This document shows, in pieces, positions 53,657-62,746 of a stretch of DNA of 64,000 nt. Origin of the DNA: Clostridiales bacterium (GTDB taxonomy: Bacteria > Bacillota > Clostridia > Oscillospirales > CAG-272); NCBI GenBank assembly GCA_016288155.1, contig JAEEYP010000063.1:124001-188000 (forward strand), given 5' to 3'. The stretch's first letter is position 1; each line of letters opens with the position of its first letter. A program made the translations under genes and the position numbers. Under the pieces are notes generated by a model. The model ran no database searches and had not been told where the DNA came from. It saw only the letters and a program-made list of their open reading frames with translations.

Positions 53657-54700
53657 TCACGGTTGTGGATTGAGACGGACGACCCTGCCGCCGGCGGCGC
53701 GGATCAGTCGATTGTACAGTGCGAGATATTCGCCCGTGGGAGGCGGGAGTGCAATATACAGCCGCGAGTATCCGCGTATATCCGCTTCGCGCAGAAGCGA
53801 GAACAGCGCATGTGACGCTTCAGCGGCACTGTGCGTCTGACCGAGGGAAAGCACGCTGCAGCCATCGTAGAGAGCGGCTTCATCATCCGGCACGGCTACC
53901 GCTTCGCCGGGACGGATCACGGCACGTACGTACTCTGTAAACAGAGTCGGCACCGCGTCGATCAGCACGACCTGAGCCGCCGGTGCGTAGTGCTTATATT
54001 TCATGCCGGGGGACTGCGGATGCTCCCCGGCTGCGCCGGGATCCGTCACGGCGCGTGCGACCGTCACCTCACCGAGCACGTCTGCGAGCATCCTTTCCGT
54101 CACGGCGCCGGGGCGCAGGATCTCGCAGCCGCTCTCCGTCAGACGTATCACCGTCGATTCGAGCCCGATCTCGCACGGACCGCCGTCGAGGATCATTCTT
54201 ATCCTGCCGCCCAGATCGCGCAGCACGTGCTGTGCCGTCGTCGGCGACGGGCTTCCGGAACGGTTCGCCGACGGCGCCGCGATCGGCAGTTCAGCCGTTT
54301 CGATCAGGCGGCGCGCCGCGGGATGCGACGGACAGCGGACGGCGACGGTGTCGAGACCGCCGGTCACACCGTCCGGGATGCACGCACGCTTCGGCATGAT
54401 AACCGTCAAAGGACCGGGCATGAAGCGCGCGGCGAGGCGGCGGTAGGCATACGGAACGTACGCGACGGCGTCTGCCTCGGCGGGATCAGCGATATGAACG
54501 ATCAGCGGATTGTCCGATGGGCGTCCTTTCGCCTCATAGATGCGGCGGGCAGCATCGGCGTCAAGAGCGGACGCACCGAGGCCGTATACCGTCTCCGTCG
54601 GAAACGCGACCAACTCTCCCGCGCGTAAAAGCGCGGCGGCGCGCGCAAAGACCGCATCATCGGTCTCAGTGTCGTCCAGCGTATACAGTTCGGTTTCCAT
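53657..54700 (-). CDS. ywlC: L-threonylcarbamoyladenylate synthase (Sua5/YwlC family)
   Basis: 347 residues: YrdC/TsaC-like domain (about 10-205, with FPTETVYGLGASA, KGRPSDNPL, IAAPSANRSGSPSPT) and a C-terminal Sua5 domain (about 215-345), separated by HPQSPGMKYKHYAP. It makes threonylcarbamoyl-AMP from Thr, bicarbonate and ATP for the t6A37 modification of ANN-decoding tRNAs. The ATG is 5 bases after the prfA stop; a TTG nine bases earlier is possible. prfA-ywlC adjacency is common in Bacillota. Confidence 0.93.
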   Translation of the reverse strand: METELYTLDDTETDDAVFARAAALLRAGELVAFPTETVYGLGASALDADAARRIYEAKGRPSDNPLIVHIADPAEADAVAYVPYAYRRLAARFMPGPLTVIMPKRACIPDGVTGGLDTVAVRCPSHPAARRLIETAELPIAAPSANRSGSPSPTTAQHVLRDLGGRIRMILDGGPCEIGLESTVIRLTESGCEILRPGAVTERMLADVLGEVTVARAVTDPGAAGEHPQSPGMKYKHYAPAAQVVLIDAVPTLFTEYVRAVIRPGEAVAVPDDEAALYDGCSVLSLGQTHSAAEASHALFSLLREADIRGYSRLYIALPPPTGEYLALYNRLIRAAGGRVVRLNPQP

Positions 54701-54705
54701 CGACG

Positions 54706-55773
54706 TCAATCTTCCTTATCCAATTTGTCTTCTGCGGCCGCGGCGGTCAGTGCGTCGATGAGCGCATCCATATCACCGTTCAAAAACGCGGGCAGCGTGT
54801 ACAGCGTCAGTCCGATCCGGTGATCCGTTACGCGTCCCTCGCGGAAATTGTACGTGCGGATCCGTTCGCTGCGGTCACCGCTTCCGACCTGCGCACGGCG
54901 CGTTCCGTCGATGCGTTCCCGCTGCTGCGTGCGTTCCAGATCATACAGGCGCGCGCGCAGGAGCCGCATCGCTTTTTCCTTGTTGCGAAGCTGGCTCCGT
55001 TCGTCCTGACATTCGATGACGATCCCGGTGGGAAGGTGCGTCAGGCGGATCGCGGACAACGTTTTGTTGATATGCTGTCCCCCCGCGCCCGTACTCTTCA
55101 TCGTCTCGATACGGACGTCGTCCGGACGGATTTCGATCTGGATCTCTCCCGCCTCCGGCAGGACGGCGACCGTCGCGGCGGAGGTCTGGAGTTTTCCGTT
55201 CGATTCCGTCTCAGGGACGCGCTGCACGCGGTGGACGCCGCTCTCAAAGCGGAAGCGCGCATAGGCGCCGCTGCCGCTCACGAGAAAGATCACCTTTTTC
55301 AGCCCGCCGAGTTCCGTTTCATTCACGTCCATCAGTTCGCACGTAAAGCCGCGCACGGATGCGTACATCGTATACATTCGATACAGTTCGCCGGCAAACA
55401 GCGCGGCCTCTTCCCCGCCCGTCCCGGCACGGATCTCGACGATCACGTTCCGCTCGTCGTCCGGATCGCGCGGCGTCATCATCTGCCGAAGGGCTTCTTT
55501 CTGCTGTTCGAACTCTTCACGCAGTGTACGGATTTCCTCTTCCGCCAGCGCGCGCAGTTCCGGTTCGCTTTCGTTCCGGAGAAGTTCCTCGGCGTCCGCG
55601 AGCTGTTCCTCCAGCTTTTCAAGCGCACGCACCTTCTCGGCAAGAGGCGCGACGGCGTTCCATTCCTTGACCGCAGCCGCGTAGCGTGCGGGATCCGACA
55701 GGATTTCGGGTGCGGCAAGCTGATGCTCCAGATGCGCGCACTGATCAATCAGTCGGTGCAGCTTTTCCGTCAT
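54706..55773 (-). CDS. prfA: peptide chain release factor 1
   Basis: 355 residues. The peptidyl-tRNA hydrolysis motif is GAGGQHINK, and the stop-codon-reading P-x-T tripeptide is PET in RVPETESNGK, which marks RF1 (UAA/UAG) rather than RF2. N-terminal coiled region about 1-90. AAGGGAGGGG precedes the ATG, 15 codons inside the longest frame. Heads prfA-ywlC-parC. Confidence 0.95.
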   Translation of the reverse strand: MTEKLHRLIDQCAHLEHQLAAPEILSDPARYAAAVKEWNAVAPLAEKVRALEKLEEQLADAEELLRNESEPELRALAEEEIRTLREEFEQQKEALRQMMTPRDPDDERNVIVEIRAGTGGEEAALFAGELYRMYTMYASVRGFTCELMDVNETELGGLKKVIFLVSGSGAYARFRFESGVHRVQRVPETESNGKLQTSAATVAVLPEAGEIQIEIRPDDVRIETMKSTGAGGQHINKTLSAIRLTHLPTGIVIECQDERSQLRNKEKAMRLLRARLYDLERTQQRERIDGTRRAQVGSGDRSERIRTYNFREGRVTDHRIGLTLYTLPAFLNGDMDALIDALTAAAAEDKLDKED

Positions 55774-55866
55774 GTCGCCCCTCCCTTTCCGTATCTTCGT
55801 TTGCGCCTCGGAACGCATGCGGTCTGCCGTCCCCGAAATGCTGTCGGAATAGGAGAAACGGAGTCG

Positions 55867-55895
55867 GCTCCCGGTACCGTAACGGTGCCGGGAGC
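55867..55895 (-). terminator. terminator after the aldolase-VOC gene
   Basis: GCTCCCGG/CCGGGAGC with inner ACC/GGT gives about 12 pairs around a short loop. On the minus strand only CCGACTCCGTTTC follows, so it is a strong stem with a weak T-run. Confidence 0.6.
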
Positions 55896-55922
55896 TTGTC
55901 CGTGTCCGAGTGTCATACCTGA

Positions 55923-56885
55923 TTATTTATGGACGAGATGGAAAGCGAAACCGCCGATCTCTTCTTTGAGATAGATCACGGATTCCTTGCCCTTTGCGTC
56001 GAAGCCGCGGGATTCCTCAATAAACTCGACGCCCAAACGGCGCAGATACGCTTCAGCGCGGTCCACGAAATTCGTGGAGATGGCGATATGCCCCTTCGTA
56101 CCGCGGCCCGGCTGCTTCAGGACTTCGAAATACGTGTCGGAGAAGATCGCGCCCTTGTGCTCGTCCGGCTCGAAGCCGAAGAGAGCGGACAGCGTCGTGA
56201 CGATGTGACGGCATTCCTCTTCGTTTTCGGCATTGACTCCGACGTGCTTGAGCGAGAAGCCGAGCATCTTCCTCACGGCGCCCTGTGTCAGAAGCTCGAT
56301 CGAGTCAAAATCACCCGCCTCGATCAGCGATTCCTTCACCATGAAACTGCCGCCGCAGGCGATGATCTTATCAAATTTCAAATAGTCGAGCAGGTTATCC
56401 GCATTGATCCCGCCCGTCGGCATAAAACGGATATTGCCGTACGGCGCTGCCATCGCCTTGATCATAGCGACGCCGCCGGCGGCCTCCGCCGGGAAGAATT
56501 TCACGGTATCGAGTCCGAGATCGATCGCCGTCTCAATGTCGGAAGGCGTCGCGCAGCCGGGGAGGATCGGTACGCCGATATCAAGGCAGTGCCGTACGGT
56601 CTTCGGATTGAGTCCGGGGCTGACGATGAATTTCGCGCCGGCGGCGACGGCGCGGTCTGCCTGTTCCGCATTGAGCACGGTACCGGCACCGACGAGCATA
56701 TCCGGGCACGCCTTGGTGATCGCGGCGATTGCTTCGGCGGCGCAGGACGTACGGAAGGTGATCTCCGCTGCCGGAAGACCGCCGCGGCAGAGCGCCTCTG
56801 CGAGCGGAACGGCTTTGGAGGGATCGGTGATCTTGACGACCGGGATCAGTCCGAGTTCATACATTTGTTCCTGCATGGTTTTCAT
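55923..56885 (-). CDS. KDPG/KHG aldolase fused to a VOC domain
   Basis: 320 residues. The N-terminal 210 residues are a 2-dehydro-3-deoxyphosphogluconate/4-hydroxy-2-oxoglutarate aldolase: catalytic Glu41 in AAEITFRTS and Schiff-base Lys129 in DTVKFFPAEA. The last 100 residues are a VOC (glyoxalase-like) module (GFSLKHVGVNAENEEE, GHIAISTNFVDRAE, FAFHLVHK). It cleaves 2-keto-3-deoxy sugar-acid phosphates to pyruvate and a triose phosphate; the VOC part may epimerise or bind the substrate. The start after AAAGGA is used. It lies 35 bases after the M18 peptidase gene. Confidence 0.88.
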   Translation of the reverse strand: MKTMQEQMYELGLIPVVKITDPSKAVPLAEALCRGGLPAAEITFRTSCAAEAIAAITKACPDMLVGAGTVLNAEQADRAVAAGAKFIVSPGLNPKTVRHCLDIGVPILPGCATPSDIETAIDLGLDTVKFFPAEAAGGVAMIKAMAAPYGNIRFMPTGGINADNLLDYLKFDKIIACGGSFMVKESLIEAGDFDSIELLTQGAVRKMLGFSLKHVGVNAENEEECRHIVTTLSALFGFEPDEHKGAIFSDTYFEVLKQPGRGTKGHIAISTNFVDRAEAYLRRLGVEFIEESRGFDAKGKESVIYLKEEIGGFAFHLVHK

Positions 56886-56920
56886 GTTTTTTTCCATCCT
56901 TTCTGTATCGGGAAGATGAT

Positions 56921-58336
56921 TTATCGATTGAATGCGGAAAATGCGAGATGCGCGGAATACACGTCCGCTTTGGAAACGATCTCAAAAGGTGCGTGCATGG
57001 AGAGCACGGGAACGCCGATATCGATGGTATCGATATTGGAGCGGGCAACGTACTTGGCGACGGTACCGCCGCCGCCTTGATCGACCTTGCCGAGCTCCGC
57101 GGTCTGCCAGAGAATGTCCGCGTCGTCAAACGCCGCGCGAATCCGCCCGACGAGTTCGGCGCCGGCATCGTTCGTACTGCTCTTCCCTGCTGCGCCCGTG
57201 TATTTCGCCATGGCGACGCCGCAGTGGAGGAGCGAGGAATTCCGCTTCTCATACACCTCGGGATAATTCGGGTCGTATCCCGCCGTAACGTCGGCGGAAA
57301 GGCATACGGAACGAGAACGCACGAGCGCGGCGTCCGCACCGAACGCGCGGGAGATCTCATCGATCAGATCCGTAAGGATCGCGCACTGCATCCCGGTGAC
57401 GCCTTCGCTGCCGATCTCTTCCTTATCCGCCAGCACACAGATCAGCGTATGCGGACCGGTCTGATTCTCGATCAGCGCCGTGAGCGCCGGATACGCGCAC
57501 ACGCGATCGTCGTGACCGTAAGAGCCGATCATCCAGCGATCGAGACCTACGTCTACCGCATTCGCAGCCGGAACGAGACAAAGCTCCGCACTCATGAAAT
57601 CCGCCTCTGTCATGCCGTATTCCTTATGCAGAAACGCCATGACGGCAAGTTTGACCTTATCGGACGCCTTTGTCACGCTTCCGTCCTCCTCCTGGTACGG
57701 AGAGGACCCGACGATCACGTTCATGCCCTCGCCGGTGAAGGCGGTCCCGAGCGGTTTCGTATTCTGATCCTTTGCCAGATGCGGAAGAAGATCCGTCAGA
57801 CAGAAGACCGGATCGCCCGGTTTGTCGCCGATGCGTACCGCAACGGTCGATCCGTCGCGGCGCGTGACGACGCCGTGCAGCGCGAGCGGGATCGTCGCCC
57901 ACTGGTATTTGCGGATCCCGCCGTAATAATGCGTTTTCAAATAGGCGATTCCGTCGTTCTCATAGAGCGGATGCTGCTTCAGATCAAGACGCGGCGAATC
58001 GATGTGAGCGGCGGAAATCCGTACGCCTTCCCCGACGTCCTCCGTCCCGACGACGAATGCATACAGGCTTTTACCGCGGTTATTGTAGTAGCGTTTATCG
58101 CCGGAGACGAGCGGATCGCCCCAACTGTACGCTTGAAACCCTTTCTTCTCCAGCATAGCGACGGCGGCCTCAACGGCCTCACGTTCTGTTTTCGCCGCAT
58201 TCAAAAAGGCGCAATAGTCCCGTGCGTACGCTGTCGCTGCCTCAAGTTTCGGAGCATCCCATTTTTCAAACGCCGTCTGCTTTTTGTAGAACAGTTCCTC
58301 TGCCAGACGTTCTCCGCCTGTCTTTTCCTCGCTCAT
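56921..58336 (-). CDS. M18-family aminopeptidase
   Basis: 471 residues. Zinc-site residues of M18: His in AAHIDSPRLDLK, Asp/Glu in ADKEEIGSEG, and late VLSMHAPFE. It removes N-terminal residues (family members prefer Asp/Glu or hydrophobic) from cytoplasmic peptides as a dodecamer. Seven-residue upstream ATG lacks a ribosome binding site; the chosen start has AAAGGAAA about 8 bases before it. Own promoter upstream; cotranscribed with the aldolase gene. Confidence 0.92.
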   Translation of the reverse strand: MSEEKTGGERLAEELFYKKQTAFEKWDAPKLEAATAYARDYCAFLNAAKTEREAVEAAVAMLEKKGFQAYSWGDPLVSGDKRYYNNRGKSLYAFVVGTEDVGEGVRISAAHIDSPRLDLKQHPLYENDGIAYLKTHYYGGIRKYQWATIPLALHGVVTRRDGSTVAVRIGDKPGDPVFCLTDLLPHLAKDQNTKPLGTAFTGEGMNVIVGSSPYQEEDGSVTKASDKVKLAVMAFLHKEYGMTEADFMSAELCLVPAANAVDVGLDRWMIGSYGHDDRVCAYPALTALIENQTGPHTLICVLADKEEIGSEGVTGMQCAILTDLIDEISRAFGADAALVRSRSVCLSADVTAGYDPNYPEVYEKRNSSLLHCGVAMAKYTGAAGKSSTNDAGAELVGRIRAAFDDADILWQTAELGKVDQGGGGTVAKYVARSNIDTIDIGVPVLSMHAPFEIVSKADVYSAHLAFSAFNR

Positions 58337-58470
58337 ACCATATTTCCTTTCCATGTCACAATTCTATTTGCAGACTGTCCGCCGTAATAACGGCGAGACA
58401 GAAAAAGCCGATGATCCCTGACGCGCGAAACGAGACCGTCTTACGTTGCGATGCTATACACCTTTTCATA

Positions 58471-58499
58471 AGTATATCATTTTCCGTATGTCGTGTCAA
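58471..58499 (-). promoter_or_regulatory. sigma-A promoter of the M18 peptidase gene
   Basis: Perfect TTGACA (58494-58499), 17-base spacer, TATACT (58471-58476); leader about 128 bases. Confidence 0.87.
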
Positions 58500-58511
58500 G
58501 GCGGCGAGCGT

Positions 58512-59084
58512 TCACAGTCCGTCGTAGTAAAGACGCTGATAGACGGAGATCGCCTCGTCGATCCGGCGGACGTACTGCCGCGTCTCCTCGTAGGGAATCG
58601 ACGTCAGGCGCACCCCGTCCTCCGAATAGTCGGAGTTGAGCAGCCATTCATCTACCCGCGTCATGCCGGCGTTGTACGCGGCGAAAACCGTATCCCATCG
58701 GTTATAACGGATATAGAGATACGACAGCAGATACGTACCGTATTCGATATTCGTCTGCGGATCGTACAGCATGCCCGTCTCCGCATTCCGCTTCATCATC
58801 ATGGAGACCCAGGAAAAGGTGTCGGGCGTCATCTGCATCAGTCCGATCGCACCGGCATCGGAGACCGCGTTGCTGGAAAAACCGCTTTCCACCTGGATAA
58901 CGGCGTAAATGACATACTCCGGCACACCATAGACGCTGCTGTACTGTGATACGTACTCACTGTACTGCCGCGGATATCGGACGCGGTCGATTTTGTCCCA
59001 GATCAGCTGATACAGAAATCCGGCGGCAACGGAAAGCAGCAGGATCACGACGATGACGATGCTGCGCCGTACGCTGGTCTTCAA
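58512..59084 (-). CDS. membrane-anchored lytic transglycosylase (SLT domain)
   Basis: 190 residues: N-terminal membrane helix (about 8-28) and an SLT domain (about 45-190) with catalytic Glu in VIQVESGFSS, AIGLMQMTP and AAYNAG. It cuts glycan strands of peptidoglycan outside the membrane. The start is TTG overlapping the coaE stop (TTGA), with AGGAGG 10 bases upstream inside coaE. Third gene of the oxidoreductase-coaE-SLT operon; the same coaE-SLT order occurs in other clostridia. Confidence 0.9.
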   Translation of the reverse strand: MKTSVRRSIVIVVILLLSVAAGFLYQLIWDKIDRVRYPRQYSEYVSQYSSVYGVPEYVIYAVIQVESGFSSNAVSDAGAIGLMQMTPDTFSWVSMMMKRNAETGMLYDPQTNIEYGTYLLSYLYIRYNRWDTVFAAYNAGMTRVDEWLLNSDYSEDGVRLTSIPYEETRQYVRRIDEAISVYQRLYYDGL

Positions 59085-59716
59085 GGATCCATTCCCTCCT
59101 TTTCGCGGATCGCACCGACGATGCGGCGAATCTGTCCCTCGAGATCCTCCGCTTCCAATTCATTGTATACGGCAAAATCGCAGCGTCGGATCAGCTCCTC
59201 GTTCGTCATTTGCGCTGCAAGGCGCCGCCCTGCCTCCTCACGTGAGATACCGTCCCGGCGCAGGATCCGCGCAAGCGACGCTTCCTCGGAAGCCACAACG
59301 CAGACGGTATAGCGGCAGAAGGCGTCGAATCCGCTCTCAAACAACAGAGGCGCGTCGATCAGGACCGCCGCGGCGCCTTCTCTCTCCCATTGTCCCGCTG
59401 CCCGCCGTGTTTCGGCGAGAATATAACGATGGGTGATGCGGTTCAGCGTCAGCCGCGCATGGGCGCCGTCCTCGGCGAAAACGATCTCTGACATCGCCCG
59501 GCGATCCAGCGAGCCGTCCGGACAGACGACACGATTGCCGAATACGGCGCAAAGCTCCCGCATGCAGGGAGACAGTTCCGCGGAAGGACCGGTCATGGCA
59601 CGGTAGACCGCATCCGTGTCGACCGACGGGATCCCCCACGTCAGGAAACGGGACGCGACGTATCCCTTGCCGGAACCGCTCCGTCCGCAGAGACCGATCC
59701 AGAACGCTTCAGACAA
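59081..59716 (-). CDS. coaE: dephospho-CoA kinase CoaE
   Basis: 211 residues. P-loop GRSGSGKG where GGIGSGKS is usual, DTDAVYRAM, and LIDAPLLFESG (family LLFE) are present. It phosphorylates dephospho-CoA, the last step of CoA synthesis. The frame is open far upstream into the oxidoreductase gene; the TTG start with AGGAGGTG 7 bases before it gives the right length. It overlaps the oxidoreductase gene by 8 bases. Confidence 0.88.
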   Translation of the reverse strand: MSEAFWIGLCGRSGSGKGYVASRFLTWGIPSVDTDAVYRAMTGPSAELSPCMRELCAVFGNRVVCPDGSLDRRAMSEIVFAEDGAHARLTLNRITHRYILAETRRAAGQWEREGAAAVLIDAPLLFESGFDAFCRYTVCVVASEEASLARILRRDGISREEAGRRLAAQMTNEELIRRCDFAVYNELEAEDLEGQIRRIVGAIREKEGMDP

Positions 59717-60827
59717 GCGCGTGCACCTCCTCCATCCGTCCGCTTTCCGCGGAACGGTAGGCGGCTTCCATGACCGCCTGGATATGCGCGCCGTCCGCGA
59801 AGGAAGGCGATGCGGGCGCGCCGCGATACACGGCGTCGAGAAACGCATACATGCTTCCGACATGTCCCCGCAGCCACCCTGCCGGGGCCTTTGCACCGGG
59901 AAACACGCCGCCGGGTGCCGGATAGCGATTGCAGCATTCCACACGCGTAAAGCCCGCGTGCGGCGCGGCGGCATCGTAATATTCGAAGAAATTCGGATCC
60001 ATGAGTGAGAAGCGAAGCGCACCGTCCGTGCCGTAGATCTCAAAGGAAAGGTCGTCGTTCGTTCCTTGAAAGATCTTTCCGGTTTCGACCGTTCCGACGG
60101 CGCCGCACGCAAGGCGTGCCGTCAGATAGAACGCTTCTTCCGCGTTCGTGTTCCACGGCTTTCCGTCACGGCCGATACGCGTCGGATACGCGATATTGCC
60201 GACGCCGTACACAGAGGCGAACGGTCCGCAGAGGTAATAGATGAGATCGAGCACGTGCGAGCCGAGATCGTACAGCACGCCGCCTCCGCAGACCGTGCGA
60301 TCCTGCTTCCATCCCGCCGGACGGTTCGGATCGGCGGCGCTGCTGTGATAATACGCGCCGCGGAACGAAAGGATCCTGCCGAGCCGTCCCTCCTCAACGA
60401 TTTCCTTCGCGCGCATGACGGGAAGGAGAAAACGGTTGTTGAAAACGATCCCCGCGGTCAAACCCGTCCGCTTTGCTTCCCGTGCCGCATGGAATGCCTG
60501 CTCCTCGCTCACGCAGAGCGGCTTTTCGCAGTACACGTGCTTTCCCGCCGCAAGGGCGCGCAGGATCGTCTCATAATGGCAGACGTTCGGCGTACAGATA
60601 TCGATGATATCGATATCCGGTGAACCGATCAGCTCCTCCTCATTTTCCGCCGCTTCGCCGAGACCATAACGGCGCGCCGCTTCTTTCGCGTGAGACGGCT
60701 CGCTTGCGCATACGCCGCACACACGGGCAGTAAACGGAAGATCCTTATAGAAAAACGGCAGATTTGATACCGCGTACGCATGCGTGCGTCCCATAAAGCC
60801 GCACCCGATCATACCGATCCGAAGCAT
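59709..60827 (-). CDS. Gfo/Idh/MocA-family sugar oxidoreductase
   Basis: 372 residues. Rossmann loop IGMIGCGFMGRTHA, family motif CEKPLCVSEEQA, then the C-terminal beta-sheet domain with GGGVLYDLGSHVLDLI and the likely catalytic His in GSHVLD. It oxidises or reduces sugar or inositol derivatives with NAD(P); the substrate is not known. Of two start codons six bases apart the second, with AGGA 6 bases upstream, is used. First gene of the operon with coaE and SLT. Confidence 0.9.
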   Translation of the reverse strand: MLRIGMIGCGFMGRTHAYAVSNLPFFYKDLPFTARVCGVCASEPSHAKEAARRYGLGEAAENEEELIGSPDIDIIDICTPNVCHYETILRALAAGKHVYCEKPLCVSEEQAFHAAREAKRTGLTAGIVFNNRFLLPVMRAKEIVEEGRLGRILSFRGAYYHSSAADPNRPAGWKQDRTVCGGGVLYDLGSHVLDLIYYLCGPFASVYGVGNIAYPTRIGRDGKPWNTNAEEAFYLTARLACGAVGTVETGKIFQGTNDDLSFEIYGTDGALRFSLMDPNFFEYYDAAAPHAGFTRVECCNRYPAPGGVFPGAKAPAGWLRGHVGSMYAFLDAVYRGAPASPSFADGAHIQAVMEAAYRSAESGRMEEVHALV

Positions 60828-60889
60828 TATCATTCCTCGCATTCCGGGCTGTCCCGCACCGATCAGGATTTTTGTCCGCGTTTTTACAT

Positions 60890-60918
60890 ATTGTATCACA
60901 AAAGGGATATCTTTGCAA
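60890..60918 (-). promoter_or_regulatory. promoter of the oxidoreductase-coaE-SLT operon
   Basis: TTGCAA (60913-60918), 17-base spacer, TACAAT (60890-60895). Together with the opposite promoter at 61072-61100 it accounts for the 350-base divergent gap 60828-61177; nothing else was recognised there. Confidence 0.75.
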
Positions 60919-61071
60919 GATGCGGCACGGATTTTTGCGCGGCGCCGCAAGCGACGGAGCGCGCGGCGCATAGGAAAGACAAAACGGCGTATATTGGATA
61001 TGCAAGAGGATGGCGGAACATGAATATTCTGTAAAATCCGACATTGTTCGTACAAATCTGCGCAAAGCGAC

Positions 61072-61100
61072 TTGAAAAAACTGACGAAACGTGGTATTCT
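61072..61100 (+). promoter_or_regulatory. promoter of the DUF3021-SGNH-DUF4358 group
   Basis: TTGAAA (61072-61077), 17-base spacer, TATTCT (61095-61100). It lies upstream of the TTG start chosen for the first gene and excludes the longer reading frame beginning at 61091. Confidence 0.72.
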
Positions 61101-61177
61101 ATTATATTGAATGTGCCGATCGTCGGACGCCGTCCGCGGCTTCGTTCATTTTCATCCATGGTAAGGAGAAAGCGGCA

Positions 61178-61633
61178 TTGAAATTGCTGAGACGGTTTGG
61201 AAATGTCGTTCGCAGCGCCTGCGTGTGGTATACGGCGCTCACGCTGGTTTTGTACGTCGGCGGAAAACTCGCTTCCGGCATCGAACGGGAATGGATACTG
61301 ACGTTGCCGATGATGTTCGCCGTTCTGGCATTTTCGATTTTGTTCTCCGCCGTCAATGATATCGTTCTGCATACCGCGCTTCATCCGGCGTGGAAGCTGC
61401 TCCTCCATTACGCGGCGACGGCGATGATCTTCTACGTGTTGTTCATTGTGTGGGGAGGTTACGCAGGCAATCCGTCCTCCGTATTCATGATCCTTCTCGC
61501 ATTCACCGTATTTTATGCGATCGCGGCGTCTCTGTATGCGCTTGTTCGTCATCTTCTCTCTCTGCGCAAAAACAGTGAACAACAGTATGACCGCCAGTTT
61601 CACGACCGTTCAGATGATACACGGAAGAGGTGA
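61178..61633 (+). CDS. small four-helix membrane protein (DUF3021-like)
   Basis: 151 residues with four membrane helices (about 15-33, 42-65, 76-98, 104-128) and a charged tail, fitting DUF3021, a family of unknown function often near LytTR regulators (none here). The TTG start has AAGGAG 9 bases upstream. Its TGA overlaps the GTG start of the SGNH gene by 4 bases. Confidence 0.65.
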   Translation: MKLLRRFGNVVRSACVWYTALTLVLYVGGKLASGIEREWILTLPMMFAVLAFSILFSAVNDIVLHTALHPAWKLLLHYAATAMIFYVLFIVWGGYAGNPSSVFMILLAFTVFYAIAASLYALVRHLLSLRKNSEQQYDRQFHDRSDDTRKR

Positions 61634-62721
61634 TCCGTACGAATCCCGATTATAACGGCAGACCCGGAGACGGAAAAGTCTTTTATACGGTACTCGCAGC
61701 CGTCGGCTGCGTATTGGTCGTCATACTTTTGATCTCTGCGCCGAAATTCTCGCTGCGTGCCGACGTGAGCGATACCGCCGCCGCTGAACATGCCAAAACA
61801 AACGGCAGCGAGACGTCGGCGCCGCCGCCGGAGACGGATCCGCCGGATACAACGCCTCCGTACACGGCCCCGCCCGAGACGATCCCCCCCGACACCGCTC
61901 CGCCGGAGACGGATCCGCCTGAAACCGTCCCGCCGGAGACGGATCCTCCTGAGACTGCACCGTCTGAAACACAGCCCCCGATAACAACGCCCCCCGACAC
62001 CACGCCTCCGGATACCGCTCCACCCGAGACACAGCCGCCGGAGACGGCCTATCAGCTGCCGCCCGTCGATCCTGCGGTGCATCCCTGTCTTTTGACGGAG
62101 ACGGAAGACGCGGGTACGGAGTATCTTGACGATATCATCTTTATCGGCGATTCCACGACGTATTCCTTTTTGTACTACGGGAAACTGAACGGCGGAACGG
62201 ATTCAAAACAGGTATGGACGCCCGCTTCAAGAACGCTGACGCTCAGTTACGCACTGACGACGACGATCCTCTACCCGGACACCGGTGAGGAGATCACGAT
62301 CGAGCAGGCCGTCATGCGCAAGAAGCCACGGATCATCGTCATCACGCTTGGTGTAAACGGGATCTCCTTCATGAACGAGGAGTATTTCGTGTCCGTCTAT
62401 ACGAAACTCGTGAACATGATCGCCGCAGCTTCTCCCGACACAAAGATCATCCTGCAATCCATTTTTCCCGTCGCGCGCACGTGGGAGAAGATGGAGTCGA
62501 TCAACAACGACAAGATCAATCGTGCGAACGAATGGATCCGCTGCATTGCCGACGATTGCGGCGTCAGGTATCTTGATACGATCTCCGTCCTCGCCGTGGA
62601 CGCGGGCGGGTATCTCCCCGTTTCGTATCAGAACGGAGACGGTCTCCATCTGAACTCGAACGCCTGCGACATCGTCCTGCGTTATATCCGCACGCACGCC
62701 CTGCCCGATTATGTTCCCTAA
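61630..62721 (+). CDS. membrane-anchored SGNH/GDSL hydrolase with pentapeptide-repeat stalk
   Basis: 363 residues: N-terminal membrane helix (about 17-37), a low-complexity stalk of 15 PP[ED]Tx units (residues 66-140), and an SGNH domain (about 165-363) with nucleophile Ser175 in IFIGDSTTY, Asn243 in LGVNG, and Asp337/His340 in GDGLHLN. It is likely an extracytoplasmic esterase, for example for O-acetyl groups of wall or surface glycans. The start is GTG overlapping the previous stop; GGAAGAG stands close upstream. Confidence 0.85.
   Translation: MIRTNPDYNGRPGDGKVFYTVLAAVGCVLVVILLISAPKFSLRADVSDTAAAEHAKTNGSETSAPPPETDPPDTTPPYTAPPETIPPDTAPPETDPPETVPPETDPPETAPSETQPPITTPPDTTPPDTAPPETQPPETAYQLPPVDPAVHPCLLTETEDAGTEYLDDIIFIGDSTTYSFLYYGKLNGGTDSKQVWTPASRTLTLSYALTTTILYPDTGEEITIEQAVMRKKPRIIVITLGVNGISFMNEEYFVSVYTKLVNMIAAASPDTKIILQSIFPVARTWEKMESINNDKINRANEWIRCIADDCGVRYLDTISVLAVDAGGYLPVSYQNGDGLHLNSNACDIVLRYIRTHALPDYVP
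61825..62049 (+). repeat. 15-base coding repeat, 15 tandem units
   Basis: Fifteen consecutive degenerate 15-base units encode PPETD, PPDTT, PPYTA and similar pentapeptides in the SGNH protein. They form an extended Pro/Thr/acidic stalk between membrane and enzyme. Such repeats can change copy number by slippage. Confidence 0.9.
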
Positions 62722-62746
62722 CTACAACGTCGAAAGGATTTTCTTC

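Noticed and set aside
61683..62003. Minus-strand frame rich in GGSVSGG-type repeats opposite the SGNH gene
   Set aside because: It is the reverse complement of the Pro/Thr pentapeptide repeat; no ribosome binding site or promoter, and the sense frame has full catalytic motifs.
61825..62049. Possible CRISPR array from regular 15-base repeats
   Set aside because: Units are contiguous with no spacers, in frame, and encode a protein stalk.
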